Source: JAWXCE01 sp034440495
GTDB taxonomy: Bacteria > Pseudomonadota > Alphaproteobacteria > Rhizobiales > Rhodomicrobiaceae
Reading direction: 5' to 3'
Assembly (NCBI GenBank): GCA_034440495.1
Contig: JAWXCE010000033.1
Span: 4,855 to 68,854, forward strand
DNA: 64,000 nt
Shown: piece by piece, positions 26,152 to 35,251 of the stretch
Numbering within the stretch: the first letter of the stretch is position 1
Layout of the letters: the number at the start of each line of letters is the position of its first letter
Translations under genes and position numbers: made by a program
Notes under the pieces: model-generated
Told to the model about the DNA's origin: nothing
Seen by the model: only the letters and a program-made list of their open reading frames with translations
Databases searched by the model: none

Positions 26152-26724
26152 TTATCCGATCTTGATTTTAGTGTCTGTTTCAAATGTATACGGTGGAATC
26201 GCCAAATTGGTTGGTGCTGGCCCTTTACGGACGCGACCAGCCGTATCGTAGTGGGAGCCGTGACATGGGCAGAACCAGCCGCCAAAATCGCCCCGCGTAT
26301 CGCCAGTCTGCTGGCCTTTTGGAATGCATCCGAGATGAGTGCAAATGCCGACCATAACCAGCCATTGTTCTTTTCCCGGCTTGGTGCGATTTTCGTCCGT
26401 TGCGGGCATTTCGGGCGCATCCATGACCTGAGCCGTCGGATCTTTCAACTCGGCGACCTGAACAGCCTTGGCTTTTTCGATTTCTTCTGGCGTGCGGTTG
26501 CGTACGAAAACAGGCTTTCCTCGCCATACGACAGTAACCGCCTGTCCCGGCTCAATCGGGGTGAGATCCAGGTCTATAGACGCAAGCGAAAGGGTCGAAG
26601 CATCCGGGTTCATTTGATCGAGTAACGGCCATAACGCCGCAGCCGCCCCCACGCCGCCAAAAGCAAGCGCGGCAATGTGAATGAAATCGCGTCTTGTGAC
26701 ATTCTCATCCAGGGTGGCGACCAT
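26152..26724 (-). CDS. petA: Rieske iron-sulfur subunit of the bc1 complex
   Basis: This 190-residue protein has a Tat-type leader (TRRDFI then a hydrophobic span that serves as anchor). The [2Fe-2S] boxes are CTHLGC (residues 128-133) and CPCHGSH (152-158). It moves electrons from quinol to cytochrome c1. It is the first gene of petABC, with a 217-base divergent promoter region shared with trmL. Confidence 0.96.
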   Translation of the reverse strand: MVATLDENVTRRDFIHIAALAFGGVGAAAALWPLLDQMNPDASTLSLASIDLDLTPIEPGQAVTVVWRGKPVFVRNRTPEEIEKAKAVQVAELKDPTAQVMDAPEMPATDENRTKPGKEQWLVMVGICTHLGCIPKGQQTGDTRGDFGGWFCPCHGSHYDTAGRVRKGPAPTNLAIPPYTFETDTKIKIG

Positions 26725-26941
26725 GATTTTTATCCTGTCAATCTTGCTCGATTAACCAACTTTTTCAACACACATGTCTCGTCCATCAGGACAGCGTTAA
26801 CGCAGTTAGCAAATGCACGCTTTCTAGTCGATTATGACATTCATATTGCACCAGTGCCCGCCCTAGTCCATAGGGCTAGGTAACGGCAAATTGGCGCAAC
26901 GACAATATTGCGAGTAACTCATCATTCATATCAAGCCGCGC

Positions 26942-27436
26942 ATGCGTTTAGCTCTTTATCAAGCCGACATACCGCAAAACGCCGGGACGCTTTTACGCTT
27001 AGGGGCGTGTCTTGGTGTCGCAGTCGATCTCATAGGCCCAGCAGGATTTGATGTTAGCCATCGAAGCTTGCGCCGGGCCGCGATGGACTACCTCGAAAAA
27101 GCCGAGTTTCAATTGCATTCAAATTTCGACGACTTTGAACGGTGGCGTCTTGAAAAGGGATCGCGATTGATCGCACTCTCCAGCCGCGGCAAAACGCCGT
27201 ATACCAACTTTGCCTATCAACAGACTGATATACTTTTGGTGGGACGAGAAAGCGCCGGGTTGCCGTCAAGCGTGCTTGACACTTGCGACGTCAATGTCAC
27301 TATACACATGCGGCCCGGTATGCGTTCGATGAATGTGGCTGTCGCCGCTGCGATGGTTCTGGGGGAAGCTCTGCGTCAGACGGGCGGGTTCGATAAATTA
27401 CGCGCTCACGGCGAAACGATGAGAGATCACGATTGA
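26942..27436 (+). CDS. trmL: tRNA (cytidine/uridine-34-2'-O)-methyltransferase
   Basis: This 164-residue SPOUT-fold methylase modifies the wobble base of some tRNA-Leu. The family opening MRLALYQADIPQNAGTLLR and the SAM-knot segments LLVGRESAGLP and IHMRPGMRSMNVAVAAAMVLGEALRQ are all present. The stop overlaps hemF by one base (TGATG). Confidence 0.92.
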   Translation: MRLALYQADIPQNAGTLLRLGACLGVAVDLIGPAGFDVSHRSLRRAAMDYLEKAEFQLHSNFDDFERWRLEKGSRLIALSSRGKTPYTNFAYQQTDILLVGRESAGLPSSVLDTCDVNVTIHMRPGMRSMNVAVAAAMVLGEALRQTGGFDKLRAHGETMRDHD

Positions 27437-28374
27437 TGGCGTTCAATGTCTCGCAGCAGGCCGCACCGCGCGGCGCCCGCATTAAAGTCTCCAGCGATCC
27501 TCTAACAAAAGAAAAGGCGACAACAAGGCGCTGGTTTGAGTCTCTGCGCAATCAGATTTGCGCCGGGCTTGAGGCGGTTGAAGCCGACCTATCGAACGGG
27601 CCTCACGCTGATCTCGCTCCCGGCCGTTTTCGCCGCAAGCCGTGGTCACGCACCGATCATTCAGGCGCGGATGGGGGCGGCGGCGTTATGTCGATGCTGC
27701 ACGGCCGGGTGTTTGAAAAAGCGGGCGTTCACGTGTCCACCGTGCATGGCGAGTTTGCGCCTGAGTTTCGTGCGCAGATGCCTGGGGCAAGCGAAGACCC
27801 GCGCTTCTGGGCTTCGGGCATTTCGGTCATCGTTCATCCACGCAACCCGAATGTGCCCGCCGTACACATGAACACGCGCTTTGTCGTTACCTCTAAACAT
27901 TGGTTTGGCGGGGGCGCGGATTTGACGCCCGTGATGATGCGGCGCCGGACACAGGAAGATCCCGACACGGTCGATTTTCACATGGCGATGGAGTCGGCGT
28001 TCGAGGGCCACGAGGCGGCGGACTATCCCAAGTATAAAGCCTGGTGCGAGGAATACTTTTTCCTCAAGCATCGCAACGAGCCGCGCGGCGTCGGCGGCGT
28101 GTTTTACGACTATCACAACTCCGGAGATTGGGACGCCGATCTGGCTTTCACGCAAGATATTGGCCGCGGCTTCGCTCGCATTTACCCCGAACTCGTCCGG
28201 CGCAACATGCACACCGCCTGGACAGACGCCGACCGCGAGGAACAGCTTATCCGACGCGGCCGCTATGTAGAGTTTAACCTCCTGCACGACCGGGGCACCG
28301 TGTTCGGCCTGAAAACCGGCGGCAATGTTGAATCTATCCTGTCATCGCTGCCGCCCGAGGTGAAGTGGCCCTGA
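27436..28374 (+). CDS. hemF: Oxygen-dependent coproporphyrinogen III oxidase
   Basis: This 312-residue enzyme makes protoporphyrinogen IX in haem synthesis and needs O2. Family blocks are WSRTDHSGADGGGGVMS, HMNTRFV, WFGGGADLTP, HRNEPRGVGGVFYDYHN and the C-terminal GRYVEFNLLHDRGTVFGLKTGG. The ATG at 27436 overlaps the trmL stop, so the pair is co-translated. The protein serves aerobic haem supply for the nearby cytochromes. Confidence 0.95.
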   Translation: MAFNVSQQAAPRGARIKVSSDPLTKEKATTRRWFESLRNQICAGLEAVEADLSNGPHADLAPGRFRRKPWSRTDHSGADGGGGVMSMLHGRVFEKAGVHVSTVHGEFAPEFRAQMPGASEDPRFWASGISVIVHPRNPNVPAVHMNTRFVVTSKHWFGGGADLTPVMMRRRTQEDPDTVDFHMAMESAFEGHEAADYPKYKAWCEEYFFLKHRNEPRGVGGVFYDYHNSGDWDADLAFTQDIGRGFARIYPELVRRNMHTAWTDADREEQLIRRGRYVEFNLLHDRGTVFGLKTGGNVESILSSLPPEVKWP

Positions 28375-28398
28375 ACGTTACGCTTCAGGAGGCGTATA

Positions 28399-28441
28399 TT
28401 GACAGCCTACTTTTCCGTCAAATAAACTGTTCTGAAACAGT
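28399..28441 (+). promoter_or_regulatory. Promoter and palindrome upstream of ppa
   Basis: TTGACA (28399-28404) and AATAAA (28421-28426) with a 16-base spacer form a plausible sigma-70 promoter. A perfect palindrome ACTGTT-CTGA-AACAGT (28426-28441) lies at the likely transcription start, as an operator would. The regulator is unknown. The start of ppa is 62 bases downstream. Confidence 0.4.
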
Positions 28442-28503
28442 CGTGGCGCGAAAGCGTGAATTCATTTATGGCTTGATAATGTTGCGCACTGAACGGAGTT
28501 ACC

Positions 28504-29052
28504 ATGCGCCTCGATCAGATTGCCATCGGTAATAATTTGCCGCACGACATTAACGTAGTCGTGGAAGTGCCTATTGGCGGCGAACCTATCAAATACGAGT
28601 TGGACAAGCCCTCCGGCGCGCTATTCGTGGACCGCATGCTTTATACATCCATGCGTTACCCTGGTAATTACGGCTTTGTGCCTCATACGCTCTCGAATGA
28701 CGGCGATCCCGTAGACGTGCTCATCGCCAACAACCGGCCAATCGTGCCGGGCGCGGTGTGCAACTGCCGCCCCATCGGCGTGATGTTCATGGAAGACGAG
28801 GCGGGCGGCGACGAGAAAATTATCGCGGTGCCATCCGACAAGGTTTCGCCCATGTACCGCAAGTTTCATGACTACAGCGACCTGCCGGAGATGCTCCTCA
28901 AACGCATCGTACATTTTTTCGAGCATTACAAAGACCTTGAAGACGGCAAATGGGTGAAAATCGTCCGCTGGGGCGATGCATCCGAGGCGCGCGAAATGAT
29001 CCTTAAGGGCATCGAGGTGGCGAAGGTCGAGGCGGCGAGGTCGGGTAAATGA
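28504..29052 (+). CDS. ppa: Inorganic pyrophosphatase, family I
   Basis: This 182-residue soluble pyrophosphatase hydrolyses PPi to pull biosynthetic reactions forward. Signature residues lie in GDPVDVLI (the D-x-D-P-x-D-V-type core) and KPSGALFVDRMLY, with YPGNYGFVPHTL between. A GGAG ribosome site precedes ATG 28504. It overlaps dapB as ATGA. Confidence 0.95.
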   Translation: MRLDQIAIGNNLPHDINVVVEVPIGGEPIKYELDKPSGALFVDRMLYTSMRYPGNYGFVPHTLSNDGDPVDVLIANNRPIVPGAVCNCRPIGVMFMEDEAGGDEKIIAVPSDKVSPMYRKFHDYSDLPEMLLKRIVHFFEHYKDLEDGKWVKIVRWGDASEAREMILKGIEVAKVEAARSGK

Positions 29053-29849
29053 AGATCGTAGTCATGGGGGCAGGCGGACGCATGGGCCGCGCCCTCGTTC
29101 GCGCAATCCATGAAGCAGGCAGCGAGGTTGTAGGCGGAACTGAGCCTGCTGGATCGTCCGCTATTGGCGCAGACTTAGGCGAGTTGGCGGGCGTTGGGCG
29201 CATCGGCGCGATTGTGACGGACAAAACCATCGAATTGTTCCTCAAGGCCGAGGCGGTGATCGATTTTACTACGCCCGCCGCAAGCGTAGAGCACGCCGCG
29301 CTCACCGCTCAGGCCCGCATCGTCCACGTTATTGGTACGACCGGCTTTTCGGCGGAGGACGAAGTGAAAATCGAAGCCGCCGCGCGCCACGCCGTCATCG
29401 TCAAGTCCGGCAATATGAGCCTCGGCGTCAACCTGCTCGCCGCCATGGTGCGCAAGGCGGCGGCGGCGCTGGACGAGGATTTCGATATCGAGGTCATTGA
29501 AATGCACCACAAGCACAAGGTGGATGCGCCATCAGGCACGGCGCTGCTGCTAGGCCATGCGGCGGCGAAGGGGCGGGGCATATCGCTTGCTGAACACTCG
29601 GTGCGCTCTCGCGACGGTCACACCGGCGAGCGCAAACGCGGCGACATTGGTTTCGCCACCCTGCGCGGCGGCGACGTAGTGGGCGATCACACCGTCATGT
29701 TCGCCGGGCCATCCGAACGTATCGAATTCACCCACCGAGCCTCCGACCGCGCCATTTTCGCGCGCGGCGCCGTAAAAGCCGCCCTTTGGGCCCATGGCAA
29801 ACCGCCCGGGCTATATTCAATACAAGACGTGCTGGGCCTGAACGGATGA
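29049..29849 (+). CDS. dapB: 4-hydroxy-tetrahydrodipicolinate reductase
   Basis: This 266-residue enzyme is in lysine and diaminopimelate synthesis. The N-terminal nucleotide-binding loop GAGGRMGRALV, the catalytic EMHHKHKVDAPSGTA block and the terminal GLYSIQDVLGL are intact. It is coupled to ppa upstream and the BciB-like gene downstream by 4-base overlaps. Confidence 0.95.
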   Translation: MKIVVMGAGGRMGRALVRAIHEAGSEVVGGTEPAGSSAIGADLGELAGVGRIGAIVTDKTIELFLKAEAVIDFTTPAASVEHAALTAQARIVHVIGTTGFSAEDEVKIEAAARHAVIVKSGNMSLGVNLLAAMVRKAAAALDEDFDIEVIEMHHKHKVDAPSGTALLLGHAAAKGRGISLAEHSVRSRDGHTGERKRGDIGFATLRGGDVVGDHTVMFAGPSERIEFTHRASDRAIFARGAVKAALWAHGKPPGLYSIQDVLGLNG

Positions 29850-31054
29850 ATGGCGTGTGGGTGCCGCCTGTCGCTGACCCCGCGCCACGCGATCTATGCA
29901 CGGATTGCGGCATTTCCCGCACGCAGGATCACAAGCGTTGCGGCCGGGCGTGTCAATTCATCAAGCCGGACTATCCGGCGTTGGAGGCGCGCGTGCATAG
30001 CCGAGCCCGCGATCCAAACCGGGTTGATGAGCTGTTTTTCGGCCCCTTCCGTCGGATGGCGCGCGCCAGCCTGAAAGCGCCCCGCGAAGGCGCGCAGTGG
30101 ACGGGCATTACCACGCGGCTGGGCGAGCGCCTGCTTGAAACCGGCGCGGTCGATGCAGTGCTCACCATGGCGCCAGACCCGGCCGATAAATGGCGCCCGA
30201 TGCCCGTGCTTGTCACGAAAGCCGAGGGTATGGCGCAGGTGCGTGGTATGCGTATGGGCTACGCTCCGCTTCTGGCGCTTCTCGAACCGGCGCGGGCGGC
30301 AGGCTATAAACGGCTGGCGATCATCGGCATCCCATGCCAGGTCTACGCTCTGCGAGCGCTGGAGCAGGAGCTTGGCTTTGAGCGGCTGTATGTCATCGGC
30401 ACGCCCTGCTCGGACAATACCACGACGGAAAACTTCCACAAATTCCTGGCGCTACTCGCGGATGACCCCGACACCATCACCTATCTCGAATTCCGTGCGG
30501 ATTATTATGTCGAGTTGCGCTTTGCAGACGGGCGCGTGAAGGAAATTCCGTTTCTCATGCTTCCGATCTCGAAGCTCCCCGGCGACTTCTTTCCGCTCAC
30601 TTGCCGCACCTGCGTCGATTACACCAACGTGCTCGCGGACATCACCGTCGGTTACATGGCCGGTCAGGGCGAGCAGTGGCTGCTGGTGCGCAACGAGCGT
30701 GGCGAAGAGTTGCTTAAGCTTCTCGGCGACGAGGTACGGTTAACCGAGCCGGGCAGCGCGGGGAAGCGGCAGGGTCCAGTCGCTGGCTTTTTGAAAAATG
30801 TAGAACGTGCGGCGGGTGGCCTCCCGTTGCGGGGCATGCCCAACTGGGTGCGGCCGCTCGTTGGGTGGCTCATGCCAAAGGTCGGCCCGCGCGGCGTGGA
30901 GTTCGCTCGCGCCCGCGTCGAGATGAAAGCCGTAGAAACCGTACTGCACCTGCGCCAGCAGCGCCCTGCCATGATGCGCAACATGATCCCAGCACACATC
31001 TGGGCGCTGGTGAAACCCTACGGCCTCGTCCCCAAAGATCGCGAGGAGCGCTAA
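29846..31054 (+). CDS. BciB-like ferredoxin-dependent reductase (FrhB family)
   Basis: This 402-residue protein belongs to the F420-hydrogenase beta-subunit family. Within that family the pattern CTDCG...C..AC near the N terminus (Cys 18, 21, 32, 36), then RARDPNRVDELFFG, GAQWTGI, IGIPCQVYALRALE, TPCSDN and CRTCVDYTN, matches BciB (divinyl chlorophyllide 8-vinyl reductase) and the plant HCAR group. It would carry [4Fe-4S] clusters and FAD. No other bacteriochlorophyll gene is in the window, so the substrate is unproven. I chose ATG 29846 for the ATGA overlap with dapB; the longer frame lies inside dapB. Confidence 0.7.
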   Translation: MNGVWVPPVADPAPRDLCTDCGISRTQDHKRCGRACQFIKPDYPALEARVHSRARDPNRVDELFFGPFRRMARASLKAPREGAQWTGITTRLGERLLETGAVDAVLTMAPDPADKWRPMPVLVTKAEGMAQVRGMRMGYAPLLALLEPARAAGYKRLAIIGIPCQVYALRALEQELGFERLYVIGTPCSDNTTTENFHKFLALLADDPDTITYLEFRADYYVELRFADGRVKEIPFLMLPISKLPGDFFPLTCRTCVDYTNVLADITVGYMAGQGEQWLLVRNERGEELLKLLGDEVRLTEPGSAGKRQGPVAGFLKNVERAAGGLPLRGMPNWVRPLVGWLMPKVGPRGVEFARARVEMKAVETVLHLRQQRPAMMRNMIPAHIWALVKPYGLVPKDREER

Positions 31055-31058
31055 ATCC

Positions 31059-32021
31059 TCAAAGCCAGCCCTTGCGCTTAAAGAAGTAGAGGGGTAGCGC
31101 GGCGGACAGGATCATCAGGCCAATAGAGACGGGATAGCCGACCTTCCAGCCAAGCTCGGGCATATGCGCAAAATTCATGCCGTAAATGCTGGCGATGAGC
31201 GTAGGCGGCAAAAACACCGTCGCCGCGACCGAGAAAATCTTGATGATCCCCGTTTGCTCGATGTTGATTTTACCGAGCGTCGCGTCGAGCAAGAAGTTGA
31301 TGTTCGTGGTCAGGAAGGTGGCGTGATCCGACAGCGAGATCACGTCCCGCGACAGGGTTTTGAACGACCGGATCATGACTTTGTTCGGCTTTGTATCGCC
31401 GGGGCGCGTCTGAAACGATAGTAACCGTCCGATGCTCACAAGACTTTCGCGGGCGCGCGACGTGCGTGACTGTGCGAGGCCGATCTTGCGCAACACGTCC
31501 TCGAAATCGACCTTGCCCGCATCGCGCGCGAAGATGACGCGGGTTATTTCGCTGGTGTCCTGCTGCACCTTTTCCAGAATATCGGCCAGCCGGTCGGTCA
31601 CCGCGTCGAGCAGTTCCGCGAGGATGGCCTCGCCGCTGGTGCAGTGCGGCGCCTGACGCTGGACCTGCGCGATGAACGCCGTGATCGGCAGCGGATCGGC
31701 GTAGCGGATTGTCACCAGCCGATGGCCGACGAGCACGAACGTCACCGGCTCGCTTTCGGGCGTCTCGGTGTCGGCGCGCGTGAGCAGCGTAGCGGTGAGG
31801 TAAGACGCGCCGTTTTCCATGTACAGCCGGTTGGACAGCTCGATCTCGCCCATTTCCTCGCGCGTTGGCAGCGCGAGATGCAGCGCTTCTTCAACCGCAT
31901 GCTCCTCGGCGGCGTTTGGCGTCAGTAGATCAATCCATATCACATCATCGGGCAAAGTCTGTCCGGGATCGAACGGAATTGCCGCCAGGGCGCCGTTTCG
32001 GCGCGCATACGTCGTTATCAT
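31059..32021 (-). CDS. corA: CorA-family Mg2+/divalent cation transporter
   Basis: This 320-residue protein has a large cytoplasmic funnel domain and two C-terminal membrane helices, with the diagnostic selectivity loop YGMNF between them. It moves Mg2+ (or Co2+/Ni2+) down the membrane potential. It is convergent with the BciB-like gene, leaving only 4 bases between their stops. Confidence 0.9.
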   Translation of the reverse strand: MITTYARRNGALAAIPFDPGQTLPDDVIWIDLLTPNAAEEHAVEEALHLALPTREEMGEIELSNRLYMENGASYLTATLLTRADTETPESEPVTFVLVGHRLVTIRYADPLPITAFIAQVQRQAPHCTSGEAILAELLDAVTDRLADILEKVQQDTSEITRVIFARDAGKVDFEDVLRKIGLAQSRTSRARESLVSIGRLLSFQTRPGDTKPNKVMIRSFKTLSRDVISLSDHATFLTTNINFLLDATLGKINIEQTGIIKIFSVAATVFLPPTLIASIYGMNFAHMPELGWKVGYPVSIGLMILSAALPLYFFKRKGWL

Positions 32022-32155
32022 CGCAAAACCTCCCGGGAAGGCCCATGAGCGCAGATCGAACCAGACGCTTTTCGTTGTTACAGATGGACGGAATGCGGCT
32101 TGTGACGGGCAGGCGATGAAAGCCGCCGCGGCTGCCGCGTCACACCGGGTAGCCC

Positions 32156-32174
32156 TGACAGCAACGCGCTGTCA
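32156..32174. promoter_or_regulatory. Inverted repeat in the hslU-corA gap
   Basis: TGACAGC-AACGC-GCTGTCA is a perfect 7-bp inverted repeat. On the minus strand it overlaps a TTGACA hexamer, so it could mark the corA promoter or its operator. There is no T run, so it is unlikely to be a terminator for hslU. Confidence 0.35.
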
Positions 32175-32209
32175 AGCTTTTACGGTGCCCGCGTTAGCAA
32201 TGAATTTAT

Positions 32210-33517
32210 TCAGAGTATGAACTTTGACAGATCAGCGTTTTTGGCTAAATCGCCGATATGATCCACTACATATTTTTCGTCGATAATCACGCGCTCGTTG
32301 GCTTTATCCGCCGCCTCGAAGCTGATTTCATCGAGGATGCGCTCCATAATGGTGGACAGGCGGCGCGCACCAATGTTCTCCACGTTGGAGTTCACCTCCG
32401 CCGCCGTGTCAGCAATGGCGTCGATGGCGCCGTCAGTAAATTCCAGCGTCACGCCCTCCGTCGCCATCAGCGCGATATACTGCTTGATGAGGCTGGTTTT
32501 CGGCTCGCGCAGGATGCGTTTGAAGTCCGCTGCGGTCAGCGCGCGCAGCTCGACACGGATCGGCAATCGGCCCTGTAGTTCGGGGAGGAGGTCGGACGGC
32601 TTCGACATGTGAAACGCGCCGGACGCGATAAACAGGATGTGGTCGGTTTTGACGGGACCGTATTTCGTGCCGACAGTCGTACCCTCGATCAATGGGAGCA
32701 GGTCGCGCTGTACGCCTTCGCGGCTCACATCCGCGCCCGAGCGCTCGGAGCGTGCGCTGATTTTATCGATTTCATCGAGGAAAACGATGCCGTCATTCTC
32801 GACGCTCTTTATCGCTTCCTGCACCACCTGATCGTTGTCGAGTAGCTTGTCGGATTCTTCGGCAACTAGCACATCGTAGGATTCAAGCACGCTGATGCGC
32901 CGCGTTTTGGTGCGCCCGCCGAGCGCCTTGCCGAGCATGTCGTTCAAGTTAATCATGCCGACGCTTGCGCCGGGCATGCCAGGGATTTCAAACGCGGGCA
33001 TGCCGGAGCCGGTGTCAGCCACCTGAATTTCGATTTCCTTATCATTCAACTCACCGCTCCGCAGGCGCTTGCGGAAATTTTCGCGCGTGGCGGGCGAGGC
33101 ATTCGGGCCGACCAGCGCCGTTAGCACCCGCTCCTCCGCGAGCGACTCCGCTTTGGCTTTCACCTCCGCGCGCTTTACCACCTTGATGAGGCTGATGCCG
33201 ACCTCCAGTAAATCGCGGATGATCTGATCCACATCGCGGCCAACATAGCCGACCTCGGTGAACTTGGTCGCCTCAACTTTGAGGAACGGAGCGTTGGCGA
33301 GTTTCGCGAGGCGCCGCGAAATCTCGGTCTTGCCCACACCTGTCGGCCCTATCATGAGGATGTTCTTCGGCAACACCTCCTCGCGCATCTCGCCCTCCAA
33401 CTGCTGACGCCGCCAGCGGTTGCGCAACGCGATGGCGACGGCGCGCTTGGCGTCGTTCTGGCCGATAATATAGCGGTCAAGTTCGGAGACGATTTCGCGG
33501 GGCGAGAAGTTGCTCAT
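32210..33517 (-). CDS. hslU: ATP-dependent protease ATPase subunit HslU
   Basis: This 435-residue AAA+ unfoldase forms a hexamer on HslV. It opens FSPREIVSELDRYIIGQNDAKRAVA, has Walker A GPTGVGKTE, the substrate-grip GYVGRD loop and Walker B IVFLDEIDK, and ends in the family tail DLSKFIL. Its start overlaps the upstream membrane-protein gene as ATGA. Confidence 0.97.
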   Translation of the reverse strand: MSNFSPREIVSELDRYIIGQNDAKRAVAIALRNRWRRQQLEGEMREEVLPKNILMIGPTGVGKTEISRRLAKLANAPFLKVEATKFTEVGYVGRDVDQIIRDLLEVGISLIKVVKRAEVKAKAESLAEERVLTALVGPNASPATRENFRKRLRSGELNDKEIEIQVADTGSGMPAFEIPGMPGASVGMINLNDMLGKALGGRTKTRRISVLESYDVLVAEESDKLLDNDQVVQEAIKSVENDGIVFLDEIDKISARSERSGADVSREGVQRDLLPLIEGTTVGTKYGPVKTDHILFIASGAFHMSKPSDLLPELQGRLPIRVELRALTAADFKRILREPKTSLIKQYIALMATEGVTLEFTDGAIDAIADTAAEVNSNVENIGARRLSTIMERILDEISFEAADKANERVIIDEKYVVDHIGDLAKNADLSKFIL

Positions 33518-34605
33518 GTTGAACCAAGGGCGTTAGGATTGTGGAGACGCCGCGACAAAGCTGACGGCATCAGGGATAAGATAATGCGGCGCAACGGACG
33601 CCATCCAGCGCTTAGAATCAGTATGAAGGCGCCAAGGGCAAAGAGCGTCAATGGCACCACGTCGCTCAACGAAAAATTCTGGGCGATTAGCGTTCCGAAG
33701 GCAAAGCCCGCATAGGTTAGCCCCGAAACGAGCAACGCGCGCCTGTCTATTATCAAGGCGATGATACCAAGCGCGAGAAATACGCTTAAAATCACGATGG
33801 CGGTATTTGTATCCAGCGTAGAGGGGGCGGGCGCGAATGGTTCACTCGCTGGAAGCACGGCGCGGATGATCGAGCCGACAATCCATGGCGCAGCAACAAG
33901 ATGGAGCCAGAACGCAATATCCGTGCGGCGGGTTTCCCGCTGCGGATCGGAGGCGTCAAACGCCATAGCGAGAGCGAACACGCTAAGGCCGGATATAAGC
34001 TGAATGGTGTTGTACGATTTTACCGTGAAGTCTGGCGCATAATAGAAAATAAGAGTTTGCGCCATTGTGACCAAAGCAAGCGCCGCCGCAGCAATGGTGA
34101 TCGGGACACGAAAACGCCAGTAATACACCGCTGTCATCAGCGATGTGAGGAACGCTGCGAGCGCAAACCGAGTCAGCACGCTTTTGTCGAGGGTGCGATT
34201 TCCGTCCAACTGGTTAAACGTGTTTTCGAAGTCAAACACGTTCAGGAGGGACGCAATCGCTATAAAACTCGCCATTGCGAAAATAATGAGCAACGCGATA
34301 CTGGGCAGCGACATTCGCCGGACTTTGGTGAAGTATTCGGCCAGAATCCAGGTTACGCCCACAAGGCCCGCCGCCGCGAGTTCACCGCTGGTTGAGCGGT
34401 ATAAAAAGTAGCCCGCCGCGCCAAGAAAAAGCGCGATTCCGATGGTGACGAAAATATCGCCGAAACCGCCAATAAATCTCAGTTTTTCATCGTCCTGCGG
34501 TTCCGCATAAGCTGATGATGAGTTCATGTCGCCCAGAGCCTTGGCCTGCTCGGACGTTAAAATACCCTTTGCGACGGCGGCGTCCAAAGTATTTTTCGAG
34601 TGCAT
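33514..34605 (-). CDS. Multi-span membrane protein between hslV and hslU
   Basis: This 363-residue protein has a soluble N-terminal segment of about 45 residues (AKGILTSEQAKAL...) and then about ten hydrophobic spans. The layout resembles DUF2157-type proteins. It is inserted between hslV (3-base gap) and hslU (ATGA overlap), so it is co-expressed with the protease. hslV and hslU are normally adjacent. No catalytic motif is visible. Confidence 0.75.
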   Translation of the reverse strand: MHSKNTLDAAVAKGILTSEQAKALGDMNSSSAYAEPQDDEKLRFIGGFGDIFVTIGIALFLGAAGYFLYRSTSGELAAAGLVGVTWILAEYFTKVRRMSLPSIALLIIFAMASFIAIASLLNVFDFENTFNQLDGNRTLDKSVLTRFALAAFLTSLMTAVYYWRFRVPITIAAAALALVTMAQTLIFYYAPDFTVKSYNTIQLISGLSVFALAMAFDASDPQRETRRTDIAFWLHLVAAPWIVGSIIRAVLPASEPFAPAPSTLDTNTAIVILSVFLALGIIALIIDRRALLVSGLTYAGFAFGTLIAQNFSLSDVVPLTLFALGAFILILSAGWRPLRRIILSLMPSALSRRLHNPNALGST

Positions 34606-34608
34606 GGC

Positions 34609-35160
34609 TCAAAGGCTTTCGAGAATGATCTGGTCATTCGTATAAATGCAAATTTCAGCGGCGACCGCCATGGATTTGCGCACGATGGTTTCCGCGTCCA
34701 TGTCTGTATCGTACAAAGCACGGGCGGCGGACAAAGCGTAATTACCGCCCGAGCCGATGCCGATAACGCCGCGCTCCGGCTCCAGCACGTCGCCGGTGCC
34801 TGTCAGCACGAGTGTGTTTAGCTTATCCGCCACGATCATCATGGCTTCCAGGCGGCGCAGGTAACGATCCGTGCGCCAATCCTTGGCCAAATCCACGCAG
34901 GCTCGCACTAGTTGCTCAGGGTACATGTCCAGCTTGGCCTCCAACCGCTCAAATAGCGTGAAGGCGTCGGCCGTGGCGCCAGCAAAACCGGCGATTACAT
35001 TGCCTTTGCCAATCGTGCGTACTTTCTTAGCGTTGGCCTTCAGCACGGTGGCCCCGAACGAGACCTGGCCATCGCCCGCAACTACAACTTTGCCGCCCTT
35101 GCGGACAGTTAAAATTGTCGTGCCGTGCCAATTCGGAAACGCGGTGTCTTGATTTGTCAT
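34609..35160 (-). CDS. hslV: ATP-dependent protease peptidase subunit HslV
   Basis: This 183-residue N-terminal-nucleophile peptidase assembles as a double hexamer. The mature enzyme should begin at Thr14 (TTILTVRKGG), which is later in the frame than in E. coli HslV, so a 13-residue leader is removed. The motif GSGGNYALSAARAL is intact. I chose ATG 35160; a longer frame to 35337 would run across the divergent hisB start. Confidence 0.95.
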   Translation of the reverse strand: MTNQDTAFPNWHGTTILTVRKGGKVVVAGDGQVSFGATVLKANAKKVRTIGKGNVIAGFAGATADAFTLFERLEAKLDMYPEQLVRACVDLAKDWRTDRYLRRLEAMMIVADKLNTLVLTGTGDVLEPERGVIGIGSGGNYALSAARALYDTDMDAETIVRKSMAVAAEICIYTNDQIILESL

Positions 35161-35251
35161 GTGCAGCCGTTCAATGTGAAGCGCATATCGGGAAGAGCGC
35201 GGGGAAATCAAGCCTTGCGCTAACCCCAGTTTGAGAGAATAGCAAGGACGT

